A stretch of 64,000 nucleotides of DNA from Solicola gregarius (GTDB lineage: Bacteria > Actinomycetota > Actinomycetes > Propionibacteriales > Nocardioidaceae): contig NZ_CP094970.1 in NCBI RefSeq assembly GCF_025790165.1, forward strand, positions 4,216,001 to 4,280,000, written 5' to 3'. A program made the translations under genes and the position numbers. Of this stretch, positions 8,974-20,616 are shown piece by piece (positions within the stretch are counted from its first letter, which is position 1; each line of letters starts with the position of its first letter). A model generated the notes under the pieces. That model was given only the letters and a program-made list of their open reading frames with translations. It was not told where the DNA came from and did not search any database.

Positions 8974-9851
8974 CAGTGCCGGATGAACCTGCCGGCGCCG
9001 GCCAGGTCGGCGCGTCGCGGCGGCGCCATCGGCGCATCCTCGATGTGCTGTGACCGGTCGCCGTCGGGCGCGTGCAGCATCGCGAGCTCGGCGCCCGCCG
9101 GGTTGGTCGCGAAGCCCACGTGGGTGATGCCGCGCGACGTCAGCCCGAAGAAGTAGAGGTCACCCGTCGACGCCTCGGTCGGGTCGAGCCTGGTCGCCGC
9201 TTCGATCTGGTCGTACGCGTCGCGCGGCACCGTGACGCCCGCCCTGCGGTGGACGAGATGGACGAATCCGGAGCAGTCGAGTCCCCATCCGCTCGTGCCG
9301 CCCCAGACGTACCGCATGCCGACGAACTGCCGTGCCTCCGTCAGCAGCGCCTCGACGTCGCGTACGTCGGTCGGCTCGGGTACGCGTGCGACCGCGGACG
9401 TCGGAGCCGTAATGGGGCCGTCCGGTCCGGCCAGTCGCACGACAGCGGGTCCGCGCTCGGTCTCGGGGAGCACGGTGCCGTACGAGAGCTCGCGGTCGTC
9501 GGCCGTGACGGTGGGCGTGGTCACGACGGCCAACGGGCCATCGACGGGATCGGTGTCGGACACATGAGCTGCGGGCACCCACCCCGGATAGCCGGCGGGA
9601 TCCGCCGACGACGGCTGCCAGGGAAGCACCAGCTCGACCCAGCCGGCGCGCTCGGAGACGACGCGCACGGGCTCGCCGTAGAGGGCCTGGGTCTCGGCGC
9701 GGCCGTGCAGGGCCGACGGCGGCGCAGCGAGCAGGGCGGCGTTCCAGGCGACCGGGTCGGGTGTCCGGGCGACGATCGCGGCGTCGACGTCGCGCGGCGC
9801 GTCGGGTCCTTTCCAGACCGTTGTGACGGGCACTGAGATCACCGTGGTCAC
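8973..9851 (-). CDS. NlpC/P60 murein-peptide endopeptidase (YkfC-like)
   Basis: A 292-residue cysteine peptidase. The N-terminal 155 residues look like SH3-type domains (YGEPVRVVSERAGWVELVLP). The C-terminal NlpC/P60 domain has C193 (LDCSGF), H244 (ITHVGFA) and a likely third residue at H260. The family cuts the gamma-D-Glu-diamino-acid bond. No signal peptide is visible, as in B. subtilis YkfC, which acts on imported murein peptides. GTG 9851 overlaps the epimerase stop by 4 bases (GTGA), so the two are translationally coupled. Together they would split and epimerise muropeptide fragments. Confidence 0.9.
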   Translation of the reverse strand: MTTVISVPVTTVWKGPDAPRDVDAAIVARTPDPVAWNAALLAAPPSALHGRAETQALYGEPVRVVSERAGWVELVLPWQPSSADPAGYPGWVPAAHVSDTDPVDGPLAVVTTPTVTADDRELSYGTVLPETERGPAVVRLAGPDGPITAPTSAVARVPEPTDVRDVEALLTEARQFVGMRYVWGGTSGWGLDCSGFVHLVHRRAGVTVPRDAYDQIEAATRLDPTEASTGDLYFFGLTSRGITHVGFATNPAGAELAMLHAPDGDRSQHIEDAPMAPPRRADLAGAGRFIRH

Positions 9852-10922
9852 GCGTGCACCTCGCGGATACCGAGCCCGGGCTCGCGGGAGAGGATGATCG
9901 TCGCGTCGTCGTAGCGCGGCCCGCCGGCGTACGGCGATGCGGCCGCCCACCATGCGGCGTCGAGGTCGTTCACCGCAGTCGTCTCGTACGCCGCGACGAG
10001 GCTCGCGGCGGCGCCGATGCCTACGTGGGTCTCCATCATCGAGCCGACCATCGTGCCGACGCCGTGGCTGCGGGCGCCCTCGAGGAGCGTGCGCGCGTTG
10101 TGGAGGCCACCGCACTTCGCCAGCTTGACGTTGATCATGTCGACCGCGCGGCGGCGGATCAGCTCGATGAGATCGCGGGTCGTGTGCACGCTCTCGTCGG
10201 CCATGATCGGCGTCGCGACGCGATCGGTGACCCAGGCGAGACCGTCGAGGTCGGCGGCGGCGACCGGTTGCTCGATCAGCTCGATCTCGAGGCGAGCGTC
10301 CTCGAAGCGCTCCGATGACCGAGACGGCCTCGCGTGGCGTCCACCCCTGGTTGGCATCGAGGCGGATACGCACGTCGGGCCCGGCCGCGTCGCGTACGGC
10401 ACGCACGCGCTCGACATCGGTCGCTGCATCGGTGCCGACCTTCATCTTGAGCACGCCGAACCCGTCGGCGATCCGCTCGCGAGTCGTGTCGGGCAACTCG
10501 GAGGCCTCACCCACCGAAAGCGTCACGTCGGTGGGGACCTCGTGGCGAGTGCCGCCCAGGAGACGGGGGAGCGATACGCCGAGCCGGCGCGCGGCGACAT
10601 CGTGCAGGGCAACGTCGACCGCCGCCTTGGCGCCGGCATTCGCGACGACCGCGCGCGACACGTCGCGTAGCAGCGGGACGAGGTCGTCGGGATCGCGTCC
10701 GGTCAGCACCGCCGCGAGAGGGCCGTCGATACACTCCTTCGCGCTGGCGAGCGACTCGCCGGTCACCTGCCACACCGCCGGTGCCTCGCCGAACCCGCGT
10801 ACGCCGTCGTCGTCCTCGATCTCGACGACGACGGTGTCGATGGTCTCGGTACGCCGGAGCGCCGTGACGAAAGGTGTGTGCAGCGGGACGCTGAGCCGGT
10901 ACGTGCGGACGGCGGCGATCAT
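9848..10922 (-). pseudogene. Dipeptide (L-Ala-D/L-Glu-type) epimerase, frameshifted
   Basis: Enolase-superfamily epimerase that interconverts L-Ala-D-Glu and L-Ala-L-Glu during murein-peptide use. The first 203 residues include the KMK pair (159/161) and Asp189 (RLDANQGW). After one extra G at 10312/10313 the frame shifts, and the rest continues in another frame with IEQPV, MADESV and INVKLAKCGG. Removing that base restores a full-length protein with all metal- and base-forming residues. It could be a genuine pseudogene or a sequencing indel. As it stands, the N-terminal frame runs on into the NlpC/P60 gene. Confidence 0.85.
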
Positions 10923-10934
10923 GCCGGCAGCCTA

Positions 10935-11093
10935 GTGCCCTGCGTTCGAAGTACCTTGACGTCTTTCGCCGCCCAGGCGGCGCCCCGCGGCGTTCTCGTC
11001 GTGCAAATAGGACCCACTATGACCTTCCTCCTCGGCCTTGCGGTGCATCCACCTGGACGACGCCTTCCGTAAAGCCGCTTCAACACAGGACAC
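10935..11093. mobile_element. MITE-like element with about 17-bp terminal inverted repeats and TA duplication
   Basis: A 159-base non-coding insert. The left end GTGCCCTGCGTTCGAAG and the right end, read inward as GTGTCCTGTGTTGAAG, match at all but two substitutions and one gap. It is flanked on both sides by TA (10933-10934 and 11094-11095), the target duplication of IS630/Tc1-mariner-type transposases. Removing it and one TA leaves the serine hydrolase stop TAG followed 9 bases later by the epimerase ATG, an intact operon junction. No transposase is encoded. Confidence 0.7.
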
Positions 11094-11926
11094 TAGTAGT
11101 CCGAGCGCGCCGCCCAGCACTCGGCGGCGACGCGCGCGACCAGCCGGTGCGCCGCGGGATCGTCGAGCTCGGCGCCGGTGAAGATCGACAGGATGAACGG
11201 CTCCTCGCCCGCCGGTCGCACGATGCCGACATCGTGGCAGGCCTCGTCGATCCAGCCGGTCTTGTGCGCGATGTACGTACCGGGCGGGAGCCCGGCCGGG
11301 ATGGCGTCGTTGGTCTCGCACGCCGCGAGGACCCGCTCCACCTCGGCCGTACGTGCGGGCGGCAGCAACCGCCCACCGCACAGCGCCACCAGCACCTGGG
11401 CGAGGTCGGCGGCCGTCGCGGTGTTGAAGATCCCTGCGTCACTAGCCGGCTCGTCCTGGATCGGCCGGCGCAACCGGGCCGCCTTCGCGCCCGCCGCGTC
11501 GTACACGTCGTTGACCGCGTCGATACCGATGCGTTCGATCAGCAGGTTCGTGGCGAGATTGCTGGACAGCACGATCGAGCGCTCGGTGAGCCACCCGATC
11601 GTCGCGCGCTCACCGAGGCGAGCCCACGGCGCCGGATCGTTGTCGTAGTCGGCGGTGTTGCGAAACGATCGCCCGTCGACGGTCGACGCGAACTCCTCGT
11701 GCACCGCCAGCTCGTCGTCGAGGTGCAGCCGGCCCTCCTCGGCCGCCCGGTGCACTGCGACGAGCAGTGGCAGCTTGAGCGTGCTTGCCGCCGGATGCTC
11801 GTGCCCGGCATCGCGTACGAGCCTGGGGGTGCCGTCGAGCGCGCCCATCCAGACCGAGATGGTCGCGTCGTGCTCGGTTGCGAGCGACGCGCTCGCGTGC
11901 TCGGCTCTAGCGATGCCTTCGCTCAT
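11093..11926 (-). CDS. Class A beta-lactamase-related serine hydrolase
   Basis: A 277-residue member of the penicillin-binding/beta-lactamase fold. The SxxK motif is S48-K51 (ASTLKLP), SSN (IVLSSNLATN) stands for SDN, and HKTGW supplies KTG. No signal peptide is apparent, so a cytoplasmic amidase or peptidase acting on imported peptides is more likely than classical beta-lactam resistance; a beta-lactamase role cannot be excluded. Its ATG overlaps the stop of the APC permease (ATGA). Its own stop TAG is now formed by the target TA plus the first base of the MITE-like insert. Confidence 0.85.
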   Translation of the reverse strand: MSEGIARAEHASASLATEHDATISVWMGALDGTPRLVRDAGHEHPAASTLKLPLLVAVHRAAEEGRLHLDDELAVHEEFASTVDGRSFRNTADYDNDPAPWARLGERATIGWLTERSIVLSSNLATNLLIERIGIDAVNDVYDAAGAKAARLRRPIQDEPASDAGIFNTATAADLAQVLVALCGGRLLPPARTAEVERVLAACETNDAIPAGLPPGTYIAHKTGWIDEACHDVGIVRPAGEEPFILSIFTGAELDDPAAHRLVARVAAECWAARSDY

Positions 11927-13329
11927 AGGTCGGTCGGATCCTTGAAGTAGGTGCGCTGGGCGCGGATGGCGCGGTTCACCAACCAGGTGATGACCCACAG
12001 GACGACGCCGACCGCCAGCAGCAGGCCCGCGACCTCGTACTGCTCGCCGTCGCGGTCGGTGTACGGGGTCACGAAGAAGGCGCACGCGATCGCGCCGATG
12101 ATCGGTAGCGCGGTCGGTGCGCGGAAGTGCTGGCGGTCGAGGGTGTCTCGGCGCAGGACGAGCACGGCGATGTTGACCACGGTGAAGACGCCGAGCAGGA
12201 GGAGGGCGGTCGTGCCGCCGAGTACGCTCACGGCGTCGTCGCTCGCGTTCGACACGTAGATGATCAGGCCGAACGCGATCGCGGTGGTGAACAGGATGGA
12301 CGCCCACGGCGTACGCCGGGTGCGGTGGACCTTGCCCAGGAACGGTGGCAGGACGGCTTGGTTCGCCATGCCGTACAACAGCCTGCTCGCCATCAGCATG
12401 TTGATCAGTGCGGAGTTCGCTACGGCGAAGATCGTGATGAACGGGAAGATGTCGTCGATCGGGATGTCCGGTGCGCCGCGCTGGACCACCTCGACCAACG
12501 GCGTCGGGCTCTCGGTCAGGACGCCGACCGGTACGACGGCAACGGCACATATCGAGACCAGGATGTAGATGATGCCGGTGATGGTGAGCCCGGTGAGCAT
12601 GATCTTCGGGAACGTACGCGCCGGATCGTGGGTCTCCTCCGCCATGTTCACGGAGTCCTCGAAGCCGACCATCGCGAAGAACGCGAGCGAGGTCGCGGCG
12701 GTCACCGAGAGGAAGACGCTCTTGTCCTCTGCGGTGTCGAACGCAACGACACGTGAGAAGTCGGCGTCGCCGCCGGCCATCGCCCAGAAGCCGACCATGA
12801 TCACCAGCAGCAGGCCGGACAGCTCGATCATGGTCAGCACGACGTTCGCCTTCACGCTCTCGGCTACGCCGCGGAAGTTCACGGCGGCGACGATCGCCAT
12901 GAACAGCAGCGCGATCAGCATCAGCACGTTGTCGGAGATGTCGAGGTCGAACCCGACGGCGAAGTTGTCGGCGACGGTCTTCGCCGCCGTCGACGCGGAC
13001 GTGATGCCCGAGCACATCACGGTGAAGCACACCAGGAACGTGACGAAGTGGAGCCCGAACGCCTTGTGGGTATAGAGGGCCGCGCCGGCAGCTTGTGGGT
13101 ACTTCGTGACCAGCTCGAGGTACGAGAAGGCCGTGACCATCGCGATCGCGAATGCGACGAGGAACGGCAGCCAGGCCGCGCCACCGACCTCGCCCGCCAC
13201 CTGACCGGTGAGCGCGTAGACGCCGGTACCGAGGATGTCGCCGACGATGAAGAGCAACAGGAGCTTCGGACCCATGACCCGCCTGAGTTCCGGCTGCTGC
13301 TGCTCCGATGCCGCGCTGGTCTCGCTCAT
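11923..13329 (-). CDS. APC-superfamily amino acid/peptide-derived substrate permease
   Basis: A 468-residue polytopic transporter of the amino acid-polyamine-organocation superfamily with about twelve hydrophobic helices. The N-terminal GDILGTGVYALTG is the family's unwound TM1 substrate loop. As first gene of the leftward operon with a serine hydrolase, dipeptide epimerase and NlpC/P60 peptidase, it probably imports amino acids or small peptides freed from the cell wall; the substrate is inferred only. ATG 13329 has GGGAGG about 5 bases upstream. Confidence 0.9.
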   Translation of the reverse strand: MSETSAASEQQQPELRRVMGPKLLLLFIVGDILGTGVYALTGQVAGEVGGAAWLPFLVAFAIAMVTAFSYLELVTKYPQAAGAALYTHKAFGLHFVTFLVCFTVMCSGITSASTAAKTVADNFAVGFDLDISDNVLMLIALLFMAIVAAVNFRGVAESVKANVVLTMIELSGLLLVIMVGFWAMAGGDADFSRVVAFDTAEDKSVFLSVTAATSLAFFAMVGFEDSVNMAEETHDPARTFPKIMLTGLTITGIIYILVSICAVAVVPVGVLTESPTPLVEVVQRGAPDIPIDDIFPFITIFAVANSALINMLMASRLLYGMANQAVLPPFLGKVHRTRRTPWASILFTTAIAFGLIIYVSNASDDAVSVLGGTTALLLLGVFTVVNIAVLVLRRDTLDRQHFRAPTALPIIGAIACAFFVTPYTDRDGEQYEVAGLLLAVGVVLWVITWLVNRAIRAQRTYFKDPTDL

Positions 13330-13350
13330 CGTGCCTCCCTGATCGGTTGA

Positions 13351-13378
13351 GAGATACCTTGTACCGTTCCAGGGTCAA
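13351..13378 (-). promoter_or_regulatory. Probable promoter of the permease operon
   Basis: On the minus strand TTGACC (13378-13373) is separated by 16 bases from TATCTC (13356-13351), giving -35/-10 elements about 25 bases ahead of the permease start. This is a reasonable housekeeping-sigma promoter by sequence only. Confidence 0.45.
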
Positions 13379-13387
13379 CGGCAAGCA

Positions 13388-14596
13388 TCACGCCCGGGGG
13401 CGCGCGAGGAGACTCACGCCGACCGCCGCCAGCAGGGCGAGCGTGGCGAGTACGCCGACCGCCGCGGCGGTGGCATGCCAGCCACCGTTGGACCAGGCGA
13501 CGCCGACGCTCGTACCGAACACGCTCGAACCCGCGTAGTACGCGAGGACATAGATCGCGCTCGCGATCGTCGTCGGGCGTTGCGCGAGCCGCGGGACCCA
13601 GCCGCTCGCCGCCGAGTGAGCAGCGAAGAACCCGGTGGTGAAGAGCACTGTGCCCACGATGATGGTCGACAGCCGGTCGGGAACGGTGACGGCGAGGCCC
13701 GCAGCCATCGCGACGATTGCGCCGCACACGACCGGTGGCCGCCCGAACCTGTCGGCGAGTCTGCCGGCCACAACGGACGCGGCCGTGCCCGACAGGTACG
13801 CGAGGAACACCAGTGACACGACGCTGCTCGGCAGGTCGAACGGTGCCGTCTCGAGGCGGAAGGTCAGGTAGTTGTACATCGCGACGAAGCCGCCCATGAG
13901 CAGGAACGGCAGCAGGTACAGCAGCGCGAGCGCGGGATTGCGAAGCTGGCGGAGGAGGTCGCGGACGATCGTACGCGCCGACGCATCTCGCGACTCCGAC
14001 TCCGACGGCGGGAGATTGGTCCAGAACACGAGCAGCGAGGCGACGCACACGAGCCCGATGGCCCCCTGCGAGACCCGCCACCCCAGCAGGTCGTCGACCG
14101 TCGCAGACACGAGCCGACCCCCGATCCCGCCGAGTGAGTTGCCGGCGACGTACAGCCCCATCGCGGCACCGACGGCGCGCGGGTTCACCTCGGCACCGAC
14201 GTGGCCCATCGCGACGCCGATGACTGCCGCCACAGCGATGCCGATCAATGCCCGGGCCCCGACAAGGGTGGTGAAGGTCGGCGCGACCGCGCTCAGGAAC
14301 ACCAGGGCGGAGACGGCGCAGAGTCCGATCCGCATCAGCAGCGTCCGCCCGATGGCCTCCGCGAGCACGCTCATGGGTACGACCGCGAGTGCCAGCGCCC
14401 CGGTGGCAGCCGACACGGTGAGGCTCGCCTGGGTCGCCGATACGTCGAACTCGTCGCCGAGCGTCGGCATCAGTGCCTGCGTGCTGTAGAGCGTTCCGAA
14501 CGCGGCGATGCCGGCAGCGAGCATGGCCGTGTTGAGCTTCCGTAAGCCGACCGAACCCGGCAGATGACCGGTGAAACCGGGTACGGATGCGCTCAC
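13388..14596 (-). CDS. MFS transporter (YnfM-like)
   Basis: A 402-residue major facilitator with twelve predicted membrane helices. FGTLYSTQALMPTLGDEF in TM1 is typical of the YnfM/CynX-like branch, and the A-loop RLADRFGRPP marks the second half. Such proteins are usually proton-coupled drug or metabolite exporters; no substrate can be assigned. The start is GTG 14596. It lies 58 bases downstream of the permease start region, on the same strand but probably as a separate transcription unit. Confidence 0.88.
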   Translation of the reverse strand: MSASVPGFTGHLPGSVGLRKLNTAMLAAGIAAFGTLYSTQALMPTLGDEFDVSATQASLTVSAATGALALAVVPMSVLAEAIGRTLLMRIGLCAVSALVFLSAVAPTFTTLVGARALIGIAVAAVIGVAMGHVGAEVNPRAVGAAMGLYVAGNSLGGIGGRLVSATVDDLLGWRVSQGAIGLVCVASLLVFWTNLPPSESESRDASARTIVRDLLRQLRNPALALLYLLPFLLMGGFVAMYNYLTFRLETAPFDLPSSVVSLVFLAYLSGTAASVVAGRLADRFGRPPVVCGAIVAMAAGLAVTVPDRLSTIIVGTVLFTTGFFAAHSAASGWVPRLAQRPTTIASAIYVLAYYAGSSVFGTSVGVAWSNGGWHATAAAVGVLATLALLAAVGVSLLARPRA

Positions 14597-14608
14597 CCGC
14601 CGACTCTC

Positions 14609-15013
14609 TCACCCGCGGGGTAGCGCGTCCTCACCGACCGCGGTCACGCCGAGCGAGCACGCACCGATGCAGGTGGCGAACGCCATGGTGGCGGCAGCGC
14701 CGTCGACGATCATCAGGGTGAAGCCGATGAAGAACACCGGCCAGGCGCCGAGCCAGGCGACGCAGGTCGCGGCGCGTGCCCAGCGGTGTGCCGTGTGGAA
14801 CCCGACCTCCGCGACCGCCGTGAACAGCAGCAGAACCCCGCACGCCGTTGCGATGACGGCGTACGGCTGGCCGGACGACGGCTCTGCGAGCGACAGCCGG
14901 TAGCCCGCCGCCGCAAGCCCCATGACGGCCAGTACGACGGCGAGGATGCCGTTCAACGCGTGACTGACCCGCGCCGCGGACGGTGCGGACCCAGTCGTTT
15001 GTAGGACGGCCAT
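14609..15013 (-). CDS. Small four-helix membrane protein of unknown function
   Basis: A 134-residue protein made almost wholly of four hydrophobic helices (about 19-40, 50-70, 78-100 and 103-125). I do not recognise a characterised family. It ends 12 bases before the MFS start on the same strand, so the two may be co-transcribed. The start is ATG 15013. Confidence 0.75.
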   Translation of the reverse strand: MAVLQTTGSAPSAARVSHALNGILAVVLAVMGLAAAGYRLSLAEPSSGQPYAVIATACGVLLLFTAVAEVGFHTAHRWARAATCVAWLGAWPVFFIGFTLMIVDGAAATMAFATCIGACSLGVTAVGEDALPRG

Positions 15014-15087
15014 CTCTTGACTATATGCACGATGTCTCGTGTTTACCGTTCGTTCACCGGGCCGGGTGCCTCCGGGGCGTCCCCGCC

Positions 15088-15849
15088 TCAGCCGACCTTG
15101 TCGATGAGGAAGGCCAGGGTGAATCCGAGCGCGGTGATCAGCCCGACGGCGTCACCGCCCTCCTCGTACGCCTCCGGGACCATCGTGTCGGCGAGCATGG
15201 TGATGATCGCGCCCGCGGCGAACGCCTGTACGCCGCCGATCAGGACGGGATCGGCCGCATCGAGGACGACGTAACCGAGCAGTGCGGACACGCCCGAGGC
15301 GAGGACGATGCCCGCCCACAGGCCCAGGATGGAGCCGGGCGTACGACCGTCGTGGCGCATTCCGGCGGCCGACGACCAGCCTTCGGGGATGTTCGACAAG
15401 AACACGGCGGCGACCATTGCGACGCCGACCCCGCCGCCACCGAGGAGGCTCAGCCCGATCGCGGCCGACTCGGGAATGCCGTCGAGAAGCGCGCCGAGCG
15501 CGAGTGCAGCGCCGCCACCGGCCGATGCGCTCGGCGTCCCGCTCGAGCACTCGGCCGGCCGCTGGCCTCGCGAGCGCTTCCGGTCGTGCGCCCCGCGGGC
15601 CACGAGTATCCGGTCGCCGGCGTAGTACGTGCACGACCCGAGCGCCATGCCGACAACGACAGACGTGGCGCCGCCGGCGTCGTACGCCTCAGCCGTCAGG
15701 TCGAATGCGACAGCGCTGATCAGGACGCCCGCACCGAGCGCCATGACGGCGGCGATGACCCGTGGGCTCGCGCGCACGTACAGCCCGAGGAGGGCGCCGA
15801 CAAGGAGTGCGCCGCCGCCGAAGAGTCCCCAGAACGTCGCCTCGAGCAT
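15088..15849 (-). CDS. ZIP-family divalent metal transporter
   Basis: A 253-residue ZIP (zinc/iron-regulated transporter-like) permease with about eight helices. The binuclear metal-site helices are visible as LLDGIPESAAIG (TM4) and LSNIPEGWSS (TM5); Asp replaces the more usual His/Asn in the first. A polar basic loop (about 85-108) joins TM3 and TM4. Such proteins import Zn2+, Mn2+ or Fe2+ passively. The start is ATG 15849, and the stop lies about 75 bases before the next leftward gene. Confidence 0.88.
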   Translation of the reverse strand: MLEATFWGLFGGGALLVGALLGLYVRASPRVIAAVMALGAGVLISAVAFDLTAEAYDAGGATSVVVGMALGSCTYYAGDRILVARGAHDRKRSRGQRPAECSSGTPSASAGGGAALALGALLDGIPESAAIGLSLLGGGGVGVAMVAAVFLSNIPEGWSSAAGMRHDGRTPGSILGLWAGIVLASGVSALLGYVVLDAADPVLIGGVQAFAAGAIITMLADTMVPEAYEEGGDAVGLITALGFTLAFLIDKVG

Positions 15850-15870
15850 GTCTCCTCATCCGGCGCCGGT

Positions 15871-16524
15871 CTACCAGCCGCGCTCGCGCCACTCCGACAG
15901 GTGCGGACGCTCGGCGCCGAGGGTGGTGTCGCCTCCGTGGCCGGGATAGACCCAGGTCTCGTCGGGCAGCCGGTCGAACAGCTTCTGCTCGACGGCATCG
16001 ATGAGCGACGCGAAGGCGTCCGGCGACGTCGTCTTGCCGACGCCGCCCGGGAACAGGCTGTCGCCGGTGAACAGGTGGGGGCCGCCGTCGGGGTCGTCGT
16101 ACAGCAGCGCGATCGAGCCCGGAGTGTGTCCGGCGAGGTGGATGACCTCGAGCTCGCAGCTGCCGACCGGGATCGTGTCGCCGTCGCCGACCCGCTCCTG
16201 CACGGTGACGGGCAGATCGTCGGCGTCCGGCTCGCCCGCGACGGTCGCAGCGCCGGTGGCGTCGACGACCTGCGGCAGGGCCTGCCAGTGGTCCGGATGG
16301 CGATGGGTGGTGACGACCCGGCGGAGACCGCCGTCACCGATCACCCGGATCAGCGTGTCGGGCTCGTCCGCCGCGTCGATCATGACCTGCGTGTCGTCGT
16401 GGCGGCAGCGCAGCAGGTACGCGTTGTTGGACATCGGTCCGACCGCGACCTTGGTGATGATCAGGTCGGCCAGCTCCTGCGTGTCGGGCGTGCCGCCGAC
16501 CGTTACGTTCCCGCTGTACGTCAC
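15871..16524 (-). CDS. MBL-fold metallohydrolase (glyoxalase II-like)
   Basis: A 217-residue metallo-beta-lactamase-fold protein. HRHPDH is the HxHxDH dinuclear zinc motif, AGHTPGS carries the third His, FTGDSLF the bridging Asp and YPGHGGD the last His. Layout and size resemble hydroxyacylglutathione hydrolase-like enzymes; in actinobacteria these may act on mycothiol thioesters, which is inference. I chose GTG 16524 because GGAGG lies 5 bases upstream; an upstream TTG would place the ribosome-binding site inside the gene. A mycothiol-linked family gene lies next upstream on the same strand. Confidence 0.88.
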   Translation of the reverse strand: MTYSGNVTVGGTPDTQELADLIITKVAVGPMSNNAYLLRCRHDDTQVMIDAADEPDTLIRVIGDGGLRRVVTTHRHPDHWQALPQVVDATGAATVAGEPDADDLPVTVQERVGDGDTIPVGSCELEVIHLAGHTPGSIALLYDDPDGGPHLFTGDSLFPGGVGKTTSPDAFASLIDAVEQKLFDRLPDETWVYPGHGGDTTLGAERPHLSEWRERGW

Positions 16525-16567
16525 ACGTACCTCCAAGGTTGGTTGTCCACGGTAGTCGCGGCGAGCA

Positions 16568-17311
16568 CTAGCGCCACTCGCCGAGCTTCGGGAGCTTGCC
16601 GGCCGAGATCGTGAGTGCAGAGCCGTTCGAGCGGCCGGTCACCCAGGCCAGCAGGTCGGTCGTCGGGCCCGAGACCGTGCGCGCGTCGTCGGCCCCGACC
16701 CGCAGCTCGACGTCGGTCGCCTCGAGGCTCAGCGGCTCGCCGGCCTGCCTCTCGAGGTCGTGTGCGGCGTCGGGCAGCGTGTTTCGTACCCAGGCGGATG
16801 GCCACTCCACGGGCTCGTACCCGACATTCAGGTCGACGTGGTGCAGCTCGATCTCGCCGAGGCGCATCATCGGGATCCACCAGGCCGGCTTCGCGTCGCC
16901 GGTGCCCCCGTGGCGTACCTCGGCGAGCCAGCGTCGCTGTGGCAGCACCTCGAGGTCGAGGGCGAGTGCCTTCGCGGTCTTCTCGACGTCCGCGATCAGC
17001 TCGTCGGCCGAGCGCGTCGAGCCCGCCTCGATATCCGCCGCACGCTTGTCGCGCGACGCATACATCGGGGTCTCGTCGCCCGTACGTGCCCAGGCGCAGA
17101 GGTTCTGCACGGCGCCGGCGTTGCGCGCGACGTGGGTGAGCAGGTGACCGCGCGTCCAGTCGGGCAGTGTGCTCGGCTCACGCATGGCATCGTCGTCGAG
17201 CGACCGGATCGCGTCGAGCATCCGGTCGGTCTGCGTACGGAGCAGCGACAGCGTCGCCGCGGGGGCGAGATCGGGTGTCGGCCACGGCAGGCCGGGTGTC
17301 GGAAGCGTCAT
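16568..17311 (-). CDS. Maleylpyruvate isomerase family (MDMPI) mycothiol-dependent protein
   Basis: A 247-residue DinB-like four-helix-bundle protein of the MDMPI family. The N-terminal LPDWTRGHLLTHVARNA and the middle EIELHHVDL supply the His/Glu/His metal ligands, followed by an SCP2-like C-terminal part. The best-studied member isomerises maleylpyruvate with mycothiol, but most genomic copies have unknown thiol-transfer substrates and no gentisate genes are nearby. The start is ATG 17311, and the stop is 43 bases from the MBL-fold gene on the same strand. Confidence 0.85.
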   Translation of the reverse strand: MTLPTPGLPWPTPDLAPAATLSLLRTQTDRMLDAIRSLDDDAMREPSTLPDWTRGHLLTHVARNAGAVQNLCAWARTGDETPMYASRDKRAADIEAGSTRSADELIADVEKTAKALALDLEVLPQRRWLAEVRHGGTGDAKPAWWIPMMRLGEIELHHVDLNVGYEPVEWPSAWVRNTLPDAAHDLERQAGEPLSLEATDVELRVGADDARTVSGPTTDLLAWVTGRSNGSALTISAGKLPKLGEWR

Positions 17312-17373
17312 GGACCCTAGATTGTCAGAACTGGGCGACGGCATACCGTGTGGGTCGCGCCACACCACTTTCG

Positions 17374-17398
17374 TTCGGGCACCGTAAATGCGCCCGAA
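17374..17398. promoter_or_regulatory. Inverted repeat in the MDMPI-uvrA divergent region
   Basis: TTCGGGC (17374-17380) and GCCCGAA (17392-17398) form a perfect 7-base dyad with an 11-base centre between two divergent genes. It could be an operator. It does not match the actinobacterial LexA box, so SOS control is not supported by it. Confidence 0.3.
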
Positions 17399-17497
17399 AG
17401 GCGGCTGTCGGTGGGCGATGGGAAGGTTCTGTCAGTGGGCGCCGTTACGCTGAGAGTCGCCCCAGAATCCACTCAGCTGTCGACCAACGGGAGTGTC

Positions 17498-20548
<3,051 letters not shown>

Positions 20549-20554
20549 CGCAGG

Positions 20555-20614
20555 TTGCTACATAGCGGCGCGGAGTACCATGGGCACGTGGTAGACCGCG
20601 CCACTATGTAGCAA
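20555..20614. repeat. Long palindrome, copy 1 of a tandem pair, at the uvrA 3' end
   Basis: A 60-base hairpin. TTGCTACATAG pairs perfectly with CTATGTAGCAA, then GGCGCGG with CCGCGCC and TACC with GGTA, giving about 22 paired positions. It lies 6 bases after the uvrA stop, facing the convergent TPR gene, so it can act as a terminator. Its sequence is also echoed in the neighbouring palindrome. Confidence 0.75.
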
Positions 20615-20616
20615 GT

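Noticed and set aside
8973-10922. A single 649-residue epimerase/NlpC-P60 fusion protein
   Set aside because: The frame is open across both, but the middle (about residues 205-345) is Arg-rich nonsense, while the true epimerase C-terminus is in another frame and the NlpC/P60 gene has its own GTG. The fusion is created by the one-base indel.
11093-13384. A 763-residue protein ending in the serine hydrolase
   Set aside because: The first 485 residues are an antiphase reading of the APC permease; the hydrolase starts at its own overlapping ATG (11926).
17312-17497. LexA/SOS box ahead of uvrA
   Set aside because: The only dyad (TTCGGGC/GCCCGAA, 11-base gap) does not fit the actinobacterial TCGAAC-N4-GTTCGA pattern.
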